This document shows positions 35,783-45,200 of a stretch of 64,000 nt of DNA, piece by piece. Position 1 is the first letter of the stretch, and the number at the start of each line of letters is the position of its first letter. A model generated the notes under the pieces. The model saw nothing but the letters and a program-made list of their open reading frames with translations. It made no database searches and was not told where the DNA came from. The position numbers and the translations under genes were made by a program. This stretch comes from AP-15 sp035503615 (GTDB lineage Bacteria > Pseudomonadota > Alphaproteobacteria > ATCC43930 > CGMCC-115725): positions 62,001 to 126,000 of the forward strand of contig DATJTI010000042.1 in assembly GCA_035503615.1 (NCBI GenBank). Direction: 5' to 3'.

Positions 35783-36985
35783 ATGCCCATCCTCCAACTG
35801 CCCCGCAGGGTCGCGCTGTTCTGTGACTTTCTGAGCGCCCTCGGCGGCACCGAATATTACAATGCAACGCTGGCGGTGGCCCTGCACGAACGCGGCATCG
35901 AGGTGCGCGTCTTTGTCGGGGAAAAGCCGCGGTCGTCGCATTGGAAACAGCTGTTTGCGGCGCGCGGGATCGCGGTCAGCGAGCCGCCGGTCTTTCACGA
36001 AGAGCTGCGCGCCAGAACCATTGAAAAGCGCTTTATGCGCAGCGTCGTCGAAGCTTTTGCCGGATGGCCGCCCGACATCATCCATGCGAGCCCGCCGGGG
36101 AAGCTCCTAGTTTCCTGGTTCGAGACCGCGGAGCGGCCGGATGTGCCGCTCGTCACCACCGAATGGACGACCCCGTCAAAAGTCACCGCCCACTGGTACC
36201 CGCCCGAGCTTCCGGACGTGGTGCAGGACGTCGCCGCCTTTATTGCCCTGTGCGAGGCGGAACGCGCCGGCATCCTGGCGTTTCACGGCTATAACGGCGC
36301 GATCCACTCGATTCCGCCGCTGGTCTTGCCGCCGGCACCGGGGCGGCAATGGGAGGCTGACCCGCATAGTCTCGCGATCGGCTGCATCAGCCGGTTTTCG
36401 GTCGAGAAGGGTATCGACTATCTGCTCGCGGCCTGGACGCGGATTGTCGCTGCAGTGCCGGGGGCGAGCCTGCATCTCTACGGGCACGGCCCCGACGAAT
36501 CCCGTTTGCGCGCGCTCGTGCTGTGCCTCGGCATCGCCGACAGCGTCCATTTCGAGGGCATTTATCCGCCGCAGAGCGGCATCGACGAAGTCGCGGCACG
36601 GCACGCGATCTTTGTTCAGCCGTCGCTGTTCGAAGGCCTGCCGATCGTGCTCGTCGAGCTGTTGGCGCGCGGCCGGGTGCTGGTCGCGACCCGGGTCGGT
36701 GGCGTTCCCGAACTGCTCGACGGCGAGCCTGCGGCCGGCGTCCTGGTTCCCCCGGGCAGCACCGAGGCGATCGCCGACGCGGTGCTCGGCCTCTTCGCCG
36801 ATCCGCTCGCTATCGCAGCCCGCAGCCGCGCCGGACCCGAGATTTATGCCACGCGCTTCGACCCGGATTCGGCTATCGCCGCGACCCTCGACGTCTACCG
36901 CTCGGTGCTGGCCAAATCGGCCGCAGCCTCGCTCCGACCGCCGCCGGCACGCCGCGGCAATTTGCAGCGCGAGGCTCCGCTCTGA
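35783..36985 (+). CDS. Family 4-type glycosyltransferase
   Basis: A 400-residue GT-B glycosyltransferase. The N-terminal Rossmann domain begins R-V-A-L-F-C-D-F-L-S-A-L-G-G-T-E-Y-Y-N, the usual glycine-rich acceptor-side loop. The C-terminal domain has I-G-C-I-S-R-F-S-V-E-K-G-I-D-Y-L-L-A-A, L-H-L-Y-G-H-G-P-D, and the E-G-L-P-I-V-L-V-E sugar-nucleotide motif (E-x7-E). Donor and acceptor are unknown. It is isolated, with no other polysaccharide genes next to it. I prefer the ATG at 35783 over a TTG at 35735. Confidence 0.9.
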   Translation: MPILQLPRRVALFCDFLSALGGTEYYNATLAVALHERGIEVRVFVGEKPRSSHWKQLFAARGIAVSEPPVFHEELRARTIEKRFMRSVVEAFAGWPPDIIHASPPGKLLVSWFETAERPDVPLVTTEWTTPSKVTAHWYPPELPDVVQDVAAFIALCEAERAGILAFHGYNGAIHSIPPLVLPPAPGRQWEADPHSLAIGCISRFSVEKGIDYLLAAWTRIVAAVPGASLHLYGHGPDESRLRALVLCLGIADSVHFEGIYPPQSGIDEVAARHAIFVQPSLFEGLPIVLVELLARGRVLVATRVGGVPELLDGEPAAGVLVPPGSTEAIADAVLGLFADPLAIAARSRAGPEIYATRFDPDSAIAATLDVYRSVLAKSAAASLRPPPARRGNLQREAPL

Positions 36986-37075
36986 AGCGTGCCGCCATCC
37001 CCGATTTGGCGACGCGCCCGGTGGACAGCAGGCGGCTCAGCGCGGCTGCGAGGCGTCGATTATGGCCGCACCCGG

Positions 37076-37384
37076 TCAGGCGATACGCTCGAAAACGCTG
37101 TGGTGGCGGGCCGTCGTCAACGGGCGGATCTTGGTGATCCAGTCGCCATAGGCGCCAGCCTTTTCCCATTCCGCGCTCTTCAGCACAGCCTCCGATTCGA
37201 CCTCGTAGAGCGTCAGGTAGCGCGCCATGCCGGGAACCGTCGAATGTTCGAGGCGATAGCGACCGGCGCTCAGCACCCCCGGCACTTTCGACAGCATCGG
37301 AAAGTGCTCGCTATCGTAGACGCGGTTGAATTCGGCTTCGTGCTCTGCCGGGATGTCGAGCTGAACCATAAAAAGATGGGGCAT
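37076..37384 (-). CDS. Small ferredoxin-like (dimeric alpha-beta barrel) protein, paralogue A
   Basis: A 102-residue protein: V-Q-L-D-I-P-A at the first strand, E-A-E-F-N-R-V-Y-D-S-E-H, then K-V-P-G-V, R-Y-R-L-E-H-S, and a tryptophan-containing C-terminal half ending R-H-H-S-V-F-E-R-I-A. This fits the DUF4286/EthD-like dimeric alpha-beta-barrel group, small proteins often near catabolic oxygenases; function unknown. It is a tandem duplicate of the next gene: without gaps I count 56 identical positions of 102. Twenty-four bp separate them, and paralogue B is upstream in the same leftward transcript. Confidence 0.8.
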   Translation of the reverse strand: MPHLFMVQLDIPAEHEAEFNRVYDSEHFPMLSKVPGVLSAGRYRLEHSTVPGMARYLTLYEVESEAVLKSAEWEKAGAYGDWITKIRPLTTARHHSVFERIA

Positions 37385-37408
37385 CGGCGTCTCTCCTGCT
37401 GGTCGGGC

Positions 37409-37717
37409 TCAGGCGATCTCTTTGAAGATGCTGTGCTGCCGGTTTGTCGTATGCGGCCGGATCTTCGGCTTCCACTCGCCGCGATCGGAGGCCTCGACCC
37501 AGGCCGGGCTGTTGATCACTTCAGCCGTGTCGCATTCATAGATCGCCAGGTAGCGCGGCATCGTCGCCACTGTCGAATGCTCGAGCCGGTAGCGCCGGCA
37601 GGAGCGCACCCCGGGCACCTTGAGGATTGTCGGCACGTGGTCCTCGTCATAGATCCGGTTGAACTCGGCTTCGAGCGCGGCCGGGATGTCCATCTGCACG
37701 ACATAGATGAACGACAT
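37409..37717 (-). CDS. Small ferredoxin-like (dimeric alpha-beta barrel) protein, paralogue B
   Basis: Same length (102 residues) and architecture as its downstream neighbour: M-S-F-I-Y-V-V-Q-M-D-I-P-A, E-A-E-F-N-R-I-Y-D-E-D-H-V-P, K-V-P-G-V-R-S, R-Y-R-L-E-H-S-T-V, and an ending Q-H-S-I-F-K-E-I-A. Conservation is strongest at E-A-E-F-N-R, the K-V-P-G-V loop and R-Y-R-L-E-H-S-T-V, the likely core and pocket. The copies may form a heterodimer. ATG at 37717 is the first gene of the pair. Family assignment (DUF4286/EthD-like) is by pattern and tentative. Confidence 0.8.
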   Translation of the reverse strand: MSFIYVVQMDIPAALEAEFNRIYDEDHVPTILKVPGVRSCRRYRLEHSTVATMPRYLAIYECDTAEVINSPAWVEASDRGEWKPKIRPHTTNRQHSIFKEIA

Positions 37718-37987
37718 GATTGCTGCTCTCCGTTGCTGGGCGTGACGGTGGGCAGATTAGGCCAAACCACGTCGCCTCTCGACCGGTTTGCATCATTCGC
37801 GCCTGGCTGCCGGTCCGCGGGCGCGGCCATCGCGATCTTGAAAGAATTGGCCCGCCGCCCATTTTTCGAGGTATCGGAAAAGCCTCCGGCACAGCATCAG
37901 ATCCGCGCCGCATCGTGGCCGGATGCGTCGCTGCTGAGGCGGTGCCGCCGCCAGGTCAAAGGCCGTGGCCGCGAGCCAGGAGCACAA

Positions 37988-38581
37988 ATGTCGAAAATCC
38001 CGCAGGGCGAATGGTCCGCCATTGCGGCACGCTGTCAGAACGGCGAGTCGATCAGCAACATCGCACGCAGTTACGGCTGCACGCCGCCTGCGATCCACTA
38101 CATCCTGAAGCGCAGCCGCCAGCGCCTGGCCGCCGCCGGCGCGCTACGGTCGCAAGTCCCGGCGGCATCCGACGCGGCTGCGAGCGCTTCGCTGTCGCCG
38201 CCCGCTGCAGCCGGTCCCCCTTCGACCGCGGCGAACCTGGTCCGCCTGCACCCCGCGGCGCCGGCTTCGGCCCCGCGAATTGCCGCGCCCGTTCCCGCTC
38301 CCCGGCCGGTCGCGACCCCGGGTCTGGACGCCGACCTGCACCACCGGGCGGAAGCCGCAATCGAGCAGTTCCGCACCAGCTTTGCGGCGGCGATCGATGC
38401 GGGTTCCCCCGAGATGCGCGCGCGGTTGCGCGAAGCGGCTTCGGAGCTGATGCGGGTCGCGGCACGGACCACGATCGTGCTCGATCGCGCGAGCGCCGAC
38501 GCCGCAGAACGAGGGCGCACGCTGCATTATCCGCGCCCGGCGCACGCGCGCGATAATGCCGGCGAGCTGGGACCAGGCTGA
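37988..38581 (+). CDS. Small helix-turn-helix protein with Ala/Pro linker and helical C-terminus
   Basis: A 197-residue protein beginning M-S-K-I-P-Q-G-E-W-S. Residues about 5-45 form a homeodomain-like HTH (A-A-R-C-Q-N-G-E-S-I-S-N-I-A-R-S-Y-G-C-T-P-P-A-I-H-Y), the shape of resolvase or transposase recognition domains and of small regulators. Residues 55-115 are a low-complexity Ala/Pro/Ser linker. A helical block follows (H-H-R-A-E-A-A-I-E-Q-F-R-T-S-F-A-A-A-I), ending in an Arg-rich tail. No catalytic domain is present, so it is a regulator rather than a recombinase. The frame is open further upstream, but the HTH starts here. No partner gene is evident. Confidence 0.7.
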   Translation: MSKIPQGEWSAIAARCQNGESISNIARSYGCTPPAIHYILKRSRQRLAAAGALRSQVPAASDAAASASLSPPAAAGPPSTAANLVRLHPAAPASAPRIAAPVPAPRPVATPGLDADLHHRAEAAIEQFRTSFAAAIDAGSPEMRARLREAASELMRVAARTTIVLDRASADAAERGRTLHYPRPAHARDNAGELGPG

Positions 38582-38638
38582 GACGCTCGCGGCCGAAATC
38601 GCCGATTGCCGCAACGAGGACCGCGTCGCCCCGCTTTC

Positions 38639-38995
38639 TCAGCGGCGAAACATCAGCTGCAGGCGGTGCCCGTCCGGATCGTGAAAATAGATGCAGTGAT
38701 CGTCGCCGGGCCGGCCGCTGACGGCAATCCCGTGGCGTTCGAGCTCGCTTTTTAATGTCTCGTAGCTGCCGGAAGCGACACTGAGTGCTAGGTGGTTCAG
38801 ATCGCTGCCACTCTCTAGCGGTGTGTCACCCTGCTGGCGGAACAGCGCCACGCCCTGGCTGCCGGCATGCAGAAATACCTGCGCGTCGTTTTCACGATAA
38901 ACCGCCATGCCGAGGATGTCGGTATAAAACGCCTTTGAGCGCGCGACATCACGGCAATGCAGCACAATGTGGTCGATCCCGCTCGTCTCGATCAT
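38639..38995 (-). CDS. VOC superfamily (glyoxalase/dioxygenase-like) protein
   Basis: A 118-residue metal-dependent VOC-fold protein. I-D-H-I-V-L-H-C-R-D-V gives the first metal His, F-Y-T-D-I-L-G-M follows, then L-N-H-L-A-L-S-V, and the C-terminal Y-F-H-D-P-D-G-H-R-L-Q-L-M, the hallmark of glyoxalase I/fosfomycin-resistance/ring-cleavage relatives. Ligands H8, H68 and a C-terminal acidic residue are in place by eye. Substrate unknown. The ATG at 38995 has ggagg at good spacing; a GTG at 39004 is possible. A 15-bp tandem repeat lies just upstream. Confidence 0.88.
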   Translation of the reverse strand: MIETSGIDHIVLHCRDVARSKAFYTDILGMAVYRENDAQVFLHAGSQGVALFRQQGDTPLESGSDLNHLALSVASGSYETLKSELERHGIAVSGRPGDDHCIYFHDPDGHRLQLMFRR

Positions 38996-39004
38996 CGTTG
39001 TCAC

Positions 39005-39375
39005 TCCTCCCTCGCCCTCTGCCGTCGCTCCCTCTGCCGTCGCTTGGGTGCGGCTGGCTGGTGCCGCTCGGCGGTGCGATTCTGCGCGCGACCGATGCCG
39101 CCGACAAGCACCGCGGCAGCCTGGACGGGTTTTGGACGGGCCCCCGGCAGCAATAGCGCCGCGGCACATCCGATGCTTACGCTCCAGAAATATGGCGGTT
39201 GGATGTTCGACTGCGGCAGTATCTGATTGGTGAGACTCGACCTCGGACATGTTGGTTTACAATTTGACACACGAGCGCCATCGTGGCCGAATTGCGGTCA
39301 TCGCTGCAGGCGCGATGGACAGCTACTACCGGGCGTTCCGCTGCGGACGAGACCTCGAGGGGCGGGATTGAGTTC
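39005..39375. other. Intergenic region between divergent VOC and efflux operon, with 15-bp tandem repeat
   Basis: About 370 bp between the VOC gene (left) and the OMF gene (right), without a convincing gene. ccctctgccgtcgct is repeated back to back at 39015-39029 and 39030-39044, near the VOC start. A ttgaca at 39264-39269 is a possible -35 element for the rightward efflux operon, but no clear -10 follows. No regulator gene for the operon sits nearby. Confidence 0.5.
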
Positions 39376-41025
39376 GTGAAGCGGGTGGTGAGGACAGCCC
39401 GGCCGGCCGCAACCGCGAGGCTGGCCGCCGCGGCCTTTGATCTGGGCCGGGTATTGGCGCTCGCCTTGCCGCTCGTCGCCACCGGCTGCATGGTCGGGCC
39501 GGATTATCGATCGCCGCAAGTCCGGGTCGCCGCCCGGTTTCTCGAAGCCAGCAACCCGTCGGTCGAGACCCGGCGCGAGGAGTATCGCGACTGGTGGCAG
39601 GTGTTCCGCGACCCTGTGCTCGACCGGCTGATCGATATCGCCTACCACCAGAACCTGACGCTGCTCGCCGCCGGCACACGAGTGCTGCAAGCGCGCGCCG
39701 AACTTGGCGTGGCGATCGGCGACTTCTATCCGCAATCGCAACAGGCGACGAGCTCGCTGATCTATCTGCGGCCGAGCCATGCCGACCCGACCGCGGCCCG
39801 GCAGAGCCTCGTCTCCGGCTTCTGGCGCGCCTCGCTCGGCGCTTCGCTCGACTGGGAGCTCGATTTCTGGGGCAAGTTCCGCCGCGCGATCCAGTCGGCC
39901 GACGCCGCCTATCTCGGCTCGATCGCCTCCTATGACGATGTGCTGGTGACATTGCTCGGCGATGTCGCGACAACCTATATCGGCATCCGCACGCTCGAAA
40001 CCCAGATCGACATCGCCCAGGACAACATCGTCAAGCAGAAGAAGGCGCTGGCGATCGCCGAGGCCCGCTATCACGGCGGGGTGGCAACAAAGCTCGATGT
40101 CTACCAGGCGCAGAATGTGCTTGGGCAAACCGAGGCGACGGTGCCGCAATTGACCGCCGAGCTCGACCAGGGGCTCGATGCGCTGCGGGTGCTGCTCGGC
40201 ATGGCGCCGCGGCCGCTCGACAATCTGCTGGCCGGGCCGACGACGATCCCGGTGCCGCCCGATACGGTCGCAACCGGCATCCCGGCCGATCTGGTGCGCC
40301 GCCGGCCGGACATTCGCGCGGCCGAGCTCGCGGCGATGGCGCAGAGTGCCCAGATCGGCATCGCCGAAGCCGAGCTCTATCCGGCGTTCAGCCTGTTCGG
40401 CACGTTCGGCACGGTCTCCGCCAACATCGCCGGCCACAAGCTCAGCGATATCGTAATGGGCAAGGGCATCACCTTCGGCTTCGGTCCGAGCTTTTCTTGG
40501 AACATCCTGAATTACGGACAGATCACCAATACGGTCCGGGTGCAGGATGCAAAATTGCAGGAACTGCTGGTCGATTATCAGAACACGGTGCTGACCGCGC
40601 AGCAGCAGGTCGAGGACGGGCTGGCGACCTATTTGCAGTCGCGCCAGCAGGTCGACGATCTGCGGGCCAGCGTCGCCGCCGCCAATGCGGCACTCGGCCT
40701 CGCCTTTTTGCAATACCGGCTGGGCACGCGCGATTTTACGACGGTGCTGACGGCCGAGCAGAACCTCTATACGGCGCAGACCGATCTCGCCACTGCCAAG
40801 GGCAATGTGGCCACCGGACTCGCCACGGTCTACCGGGCGCTGGGGGGCGGATGGCAGATACGCGACGATCAAGAATTCGTGCCGGCACAGACGGTCGAGG
40901 AGATGCGGGCCCGCACCAACTGGGGCGAATTGCTGCCGGCTCCGGGCGGTCCCCCGCCGCCTCCAGCGCCGGCGTTGCCGACACCTGCCGATGTCAGTGC
41001 CAAGGTTCGGCCGCCGGAATGGTGA
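39376..41025 (+). CDS. Outer-membrane efflux channel lipoprotein (OprM/NodT type), efflux operon 2
   Basis: Outer-membrane channel of an RND tripartite pump. From GTG at 39376 it has 549 residues with a signal peptide ending in a lipobox (L-V-A-T-G-C), then M-V-G-P-D-Y, the standard start of mature NodT/OprM proteins. Two OEP domains follow with helical periplasmic coiled coils and the repeat-defining motifs D-W-E-L-D-F-W-G-K-F, R-R-R-P-D-I-R-A-A-E and G-P-S-F-S-W-N-I-L-N-Y-G. The C-terminal tail is proline-rich. A further upstream GTG (39283) is also in frame. It is the first gene of an operon: the adaptor begins one base after its stop. Confidence 0.93.
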   Translation: MKRVVRTARPAATARLAAAAFDLGRVLALALPLVATGCMVGPDYRSPQVRVAARFLEASNPSVETRREEYRDWWQVFRDPVLDRLIDIAYHQNLTLLAAGTRVLQARAELGVAIGDFYPQSQQATSSLIYLRPSHADPTAARQSLVSGFWRASLGASLDWELDFWGKFRRAIQSADAAYLGSIASYDDVLVTLLGDVATTYIGIRTLETQIDIAQDNIVKQKKALAIAEARYHGGVATKLDVYQAQNVLGQTEATVPQLTAELDQGLDALRVLLGMAPRPLDNLLAGPTTIPVPPDTVATGIPADLVRRRPDIRAAELAAMAQSAQIGIAEAELYPAFSLFGTFGTVSANIAGHKLSDIVMGKGITFGFGPSFSWNILNYGQITNTVRVQDAKLQELLVDYQNTVLTAQQQVEDGLATYLQSRQQVDDLRASVAAANAALGLAFLQYRLGTRDFTTVLTAEQNLYTAQTDLATAKGNVATGLATVYRALGGGWQIRDDQEFVPAQTVEEMRARTNWGELLPAPGGPPPPPAPALPTPADVSAKVRPPEW

Positions 41026-41026
41026 G

Positions 41027-42283
41027 ATGGTCGTGAAACTCGGCCTTGCCGCCCGCCGCGCCGCGCTCATCGCGCTCGCCTCGCTCGGTTTTGCTGCCGC
41101 GACCGGGCTGCAGGCCGCCGAACCACCCGCCGCCCAACCACCCGCCGCCGCGGCCCCCGCCAATGCCACGCAGCCGGCGCCGCCTGCGGCTCCGGGTGTT
41201 CCGGTTCCGGTCGTGCTGCCGCGGCTGCAATCGGTCACCGATTATGCTGAAATCACCGGCAACGCCGCGGCGGTCAACGCGGTCAAGCTGGTCGCACGGG
41301 TCGAGGGCTATCTCGAAGCGCTGCATTACGAGGATGGCGCCTTTGTCAAAAAGGGCGATCTCTTATTCACGGTGCAGCAGGACCCGTACCGGGAGCAGCT
41401 GCAGCAGGCGCATGCGCAGGTGCTGACGGCGCAAGCCTCGCTCGTCTATGCGCGCACCGAGTTCGCCCGCTACTCCGCACTGGTCAAGCAGGATGCCGCG
41501 ACCCAGACCGAGGTCGATCACTGGAATTTCGAGCGGGCAAGCGCCGAAGCGCAGCTCTTGAGCGCCCGGGCCCAGGTTGCGATCGACGAGGTCAATCTCG
41601 GCTACACCGAGATCCGGGCACCGTTCGACGGCATCGTCGGCAAGCATCTGATCGATCCGGGCAATGTTGTCGGTGGCGGCGGCCAGCAATCGGCGCTCGC
41701 CGAAATCACCCAGCTCAACCCGATCTATGTCGTCGCCAATCTGAGCGAGCAGCAGGTCCTGCAAATCCGCAAGAACCTCGGCGAGCACCGGCTGACCTTT
41801 GCCGATCTGCACAAGGTGCCGGTCGATGTCGGCCTGTCGGGCCAGACCGGCTATCCCTATCGCGGCACGATCCAGTACGTCGCGCCCGCACTCGATCCGC
41901 AGACCGGGACGCTGCTGGTGCGCGGCATCCTCGTCAATCCCGACCGTGACTTGCTGCCCGGCTTTTTCGTGCGCATGCGCCTGCCGATGGGCCCGGTCAA
42001 CCGCAACGCGCTGCTGGTTCCCGATCGCGCCTTGCAGACCGATCAGGGCGGCCGCTACCTCTTGGTGCTCAACGATCATGATGTGGTCGAGCAGCGCTAT
42101 GTGCAGCTGGGCCAGCTGATCGGCGCGCTGCGCGTTATCACCGCGGGGCTGAAACCGGTCGATCGCGTCGTCGTCGGCGAATTGTGGCGCGCCACCCCCG
42201 GCACCCGGGTGAGCCCCGAGCCGATTTCGATCGATGCGGTGGTGGGTTCGGCCCAGGGGGCCACACCCGGCGCCCGGCAATGA
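41027..42283 (+). CDS. RND efflux periplasmic adaptor (membrane fusion protein), operon 2
   Basis: A 418-residue adaptor. A Sec signal peptide (about 1-31, cleaved near L-Q-A-A) is followed by an Ala/Pro stretch, then the lipoyl half V-K-L-V-A-R-V-E-G-Y-L, hairpin helices (about 115-185), the second lipoyl half I-R-A-P-F-D-G-I-V-G, the beta-barrel, and the membrane-proximal domain L-L-P-G-F-F-V-R-M-R-L-P. It resembles the AcrA/BpeE/MexE group. Its ATG lies one base after the OMF stop, and its TGA overlaps the permease ATG (ATGA). Confidence 0.94.
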   Translation: MVVKLGLAARRAALIALASLGFAAATGLQAAEPPAAQPPAAAAPANATQPAPPAAPGVPVPVVLPRLQSVTDYAEITGNAAAVNAVKLVARVEGYLEALHYEDGAFVKKGDLLFTVQQDPYREQLQQAHAQVLTAQASLVYARTEFARYSALVKQDAATQTEVDHWNFERASAEAQLLSARAQVAIDEVNLGYTEIRAPFDGIVGKHLIDPGNVVGGGGQQSALAEITQLNPIYVVANLSEQQVLQIRKNLGEHRLTFADLHKVPVDVGLSGQTGYPYRGTIQYVAPALDPQTGTLLVRGILVNPDRDLLPGFFVRMRLPMGPVNRNALLVPDRALQTDQGGRYLLVLNDHDVVEQRYVQLGQLIGALRVITAGLKPVDRVVVGELWRATPGTRVSPEPISIDAVVGSAQGATPGARQ

Positions 42284-45200
42284 TCTCGAAATTCTTCATC
42301 GAGCATCCGGTCCTCGCCAATGTGCTGGCGATCGTGCTGGTGCTGATCGGTGCGATCTGCCTGTTGCGCCTGCCGGTTGCGCAATATCCGAATGTGACGC
42401 CGCCGACGGTGCAGGTGACGACCCGCTATCCGGGCGCCAGCCCGCAGACCGTCGTCAACACCGTGGCCCTGCCGATCGAGCTGCAGGTCAATGGCGTCCC
42501 CGGCATGCTCTACATGGAATCGACCAGCGCCTATGACGGCACCTACACGCTGACGGTCACATTCCAGATCGGCTCCGACCCGAACATGGACCAGGTGCTG
42601 GTGCAGAACCGGGTGACCAACGCGCTCGCCCAACTGCCCGAGGCGGTGCAGGCGCAGGGTGTCGCGATCCGCGCCAAATCATCCTCGATCCTCGAATTCG
42701 TGACGCTCAATTCGCCGGACGGCTCGCGCGACGCGCTCTACATGTGGAACTACGCGACGATCAACCTCGTCAATGATCTGGCGCGGCTGCCCGGGGTCGG
42801 CAATGTCGCGGTGATGGGTGCGGGCGAATATTCGATGCGGATCTGGATGGACCCGCAAAAGCTCTATTCGTTCGGCCTGACCCCGGCGGATGTGATCCGC
42901 GCCATTCGCGAGCAGAGCCAGGAGGTCGCCGCCGGTCAGGTCGGCATGCCGCCGGCCCCCAAGGACCAGCAGTTCCAATATACGGTCGATATCCAGTCGC
43001 GGCTCGACGATCCCAAAGAGTTTGGCGACATCGTCGTCAAGAACCAGACCAACCAGGGCGGCAAGCTCGTCAAGCTCAAAGATGTCGCGCATATCGACCT
43101 CGGCGCGCAGACCTATGCCCAGGATTTCAAGCTCGACGGCAAGCCGGCCGCCGGCATCGCCATCTACCAGACCCCGGACGCCAATTCACTGAAGGTCGCA
43201 GCCGAGGTCGCGGCCAAGATGGCGGAACTGGCGCGCCGCTTCCCGCCCGGGCTGCACTACAGCATCCCCTACAACACGACGATCTTCGTCAAGGATTCGA
43301 TCAACGAAGTCTACAAGACCCTGTGGCAGGCCGGGGTCCTGGTGCTGATCGTGATCCTGGTGTTTCTGCAGAACTTCCGCGCGACCTTGGTGCCGGCGAC
43401 CACCGTTCCGGTCACGATCATCGGCGCCTTTGCCGGAATGGCGGCGCTCGGCTACACCGTCAACCTGTCGACGCTGTTCGCGCTGATCCTGGCGATCGGC
43501 ATCGTCGTCGATGATGCGATCGTGATCGTCGAAGGCGTGTCGAAATACATCGAGGAGGGCCAGTCGGGGCACGACGCGTCGATCCGGGCGATGAACGAAC
43601 TGTTCGGCCCGATCATCGGCATCACGCTCGTCTTGATGTCGGTGTTTCTGCCGTCGGCCTTTGTTCCCGGCCTCAGCGGCCAGATCTTTGCCCAGTTCGC
43701 ACTGGTCATCGCAGTGACGGCACTGATCAGCGCGGTCAACGCCGCAACCCTGAAGCCGACACAATGCGCGCTGTGGCTGCGCCAACCAGTGCCGCCGGAC
43801 CAGCGCAATTTGTTCTACCGCGGCTTCAACCATGCCTACGCTCGCATGGAGCACGGCTACACCCGGCTGGTCGCGCTGATGGTGCGGCACAGCGGGCTGA
43901 TCGTGCTGCTCGGCGTCGCACTCGCGGTCGTCGCGGTCTGGGGCATTGCCCGGCTGCCGACCGCGTTCATCCCGAACGAGGACCAGGGCTATCTGATGGT
44001 CGCCGCGCAATTGCCCGATGGTGCCGCACTCGGACGAACGACGGCGGCGCTCGACGGCGCGACCAAGCTGGCGCTGGCGACGCCCGGGGTCGAGACCGTG
44101 ATCTCGATCGCCGGCATGTCGGTGCTCGACAACAATGCCGATCTTGCCAATGCCGGGGTCGATTTTGTCGTGCTGAAGCCGTGGGACGAGCGCAGCAAAG
44201 CGAAGGGCACCGACATCATCTCGATCGCCAAGCATCTGCAGGCGGGGCTGAACCGCGCCCCCGACGGCCGCCTCTTCGTGCTGGCGCCGCCGCCGATCCA
44301 GGGCATCGGCAATGCCGGCGGCTTCCAAATGCAGACCGAGATGCTGGGCGGCAATTTCGATTACCAGAAGCTCAGCGACGCGACCCAGCAGATCGTCAAG
44401 GACGCCGGCGCCAATTCCGGCCTGCAGCATGTGCTGACCACGTTCCGCCCCGGCGCGCCGCAGGTCGCGGTGACGATCGATCGCGACCGGGCGCAGACCT
44501 TGCGGGTCTCGGTCGGCGATGTGTTCCAGGCGCTAAGCGCCTATCTCGGCTCGACCTATGTGAACCAATTCAACAAGTTCGGCCTCTCTTTGCAGGTCTA
44601 TGTGCAGGCCGATTCGAAATTCCGGCTGCGGCCCGACGATCTCCTGAACCTCTATGTCCGCAGCGCCGATGGTAACATGGTACCGATCGGTGCGGTCGCG
44701 CATTTGAGCGAGGTGGTCGGACCGCCGCTCGTGACGCTCTACAACCTGTTTCCGTCGGCGACAATCGTCGGCGATGCGGCGCCGGGCTACAGCTCCGGCC
44801 AGGCGCTGACGACGATGGAAGGGATCGCCAAGCAGACGCTGCCGCCGGGCGTCACCTATCAATGGTCGGCGATGTCGTATCAGGAAAAGCTGACCGGCAA
44901 CCAGCTTTATTACCTGTTCGGGCTGTCGGTTCTGCTGGTCTATCTGTGCCTCGCCGGGCAGTATGAGAGCTGGATCCTGCCGCTGGCCGTGTTGTCCGCG
45001 GTGCCGCTGGCGCTGTTGGGGCCGGTCGTGGCGCTGACCAGTCTCGGCGTCGCCAACAACCTCTACACCCAGATCGGCCTCATCCTGATGATCGCGCTGT
45101 CGGCCAAGAACGGCATTTTGATCGTCGAGGTCGCGCGCGAAGGCCGCATGGTGCACGGCAAGCCGATCCTCGAAGCCGCGGTCGAAGCCTCGCGCATGCG

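Noticed and set aside
39298..41238. Long antisense open frame opposite the OMF gene
   Set aside because: Composition mirrors third-position GC of the real efflux gene, with no recognisable motif or start signal.
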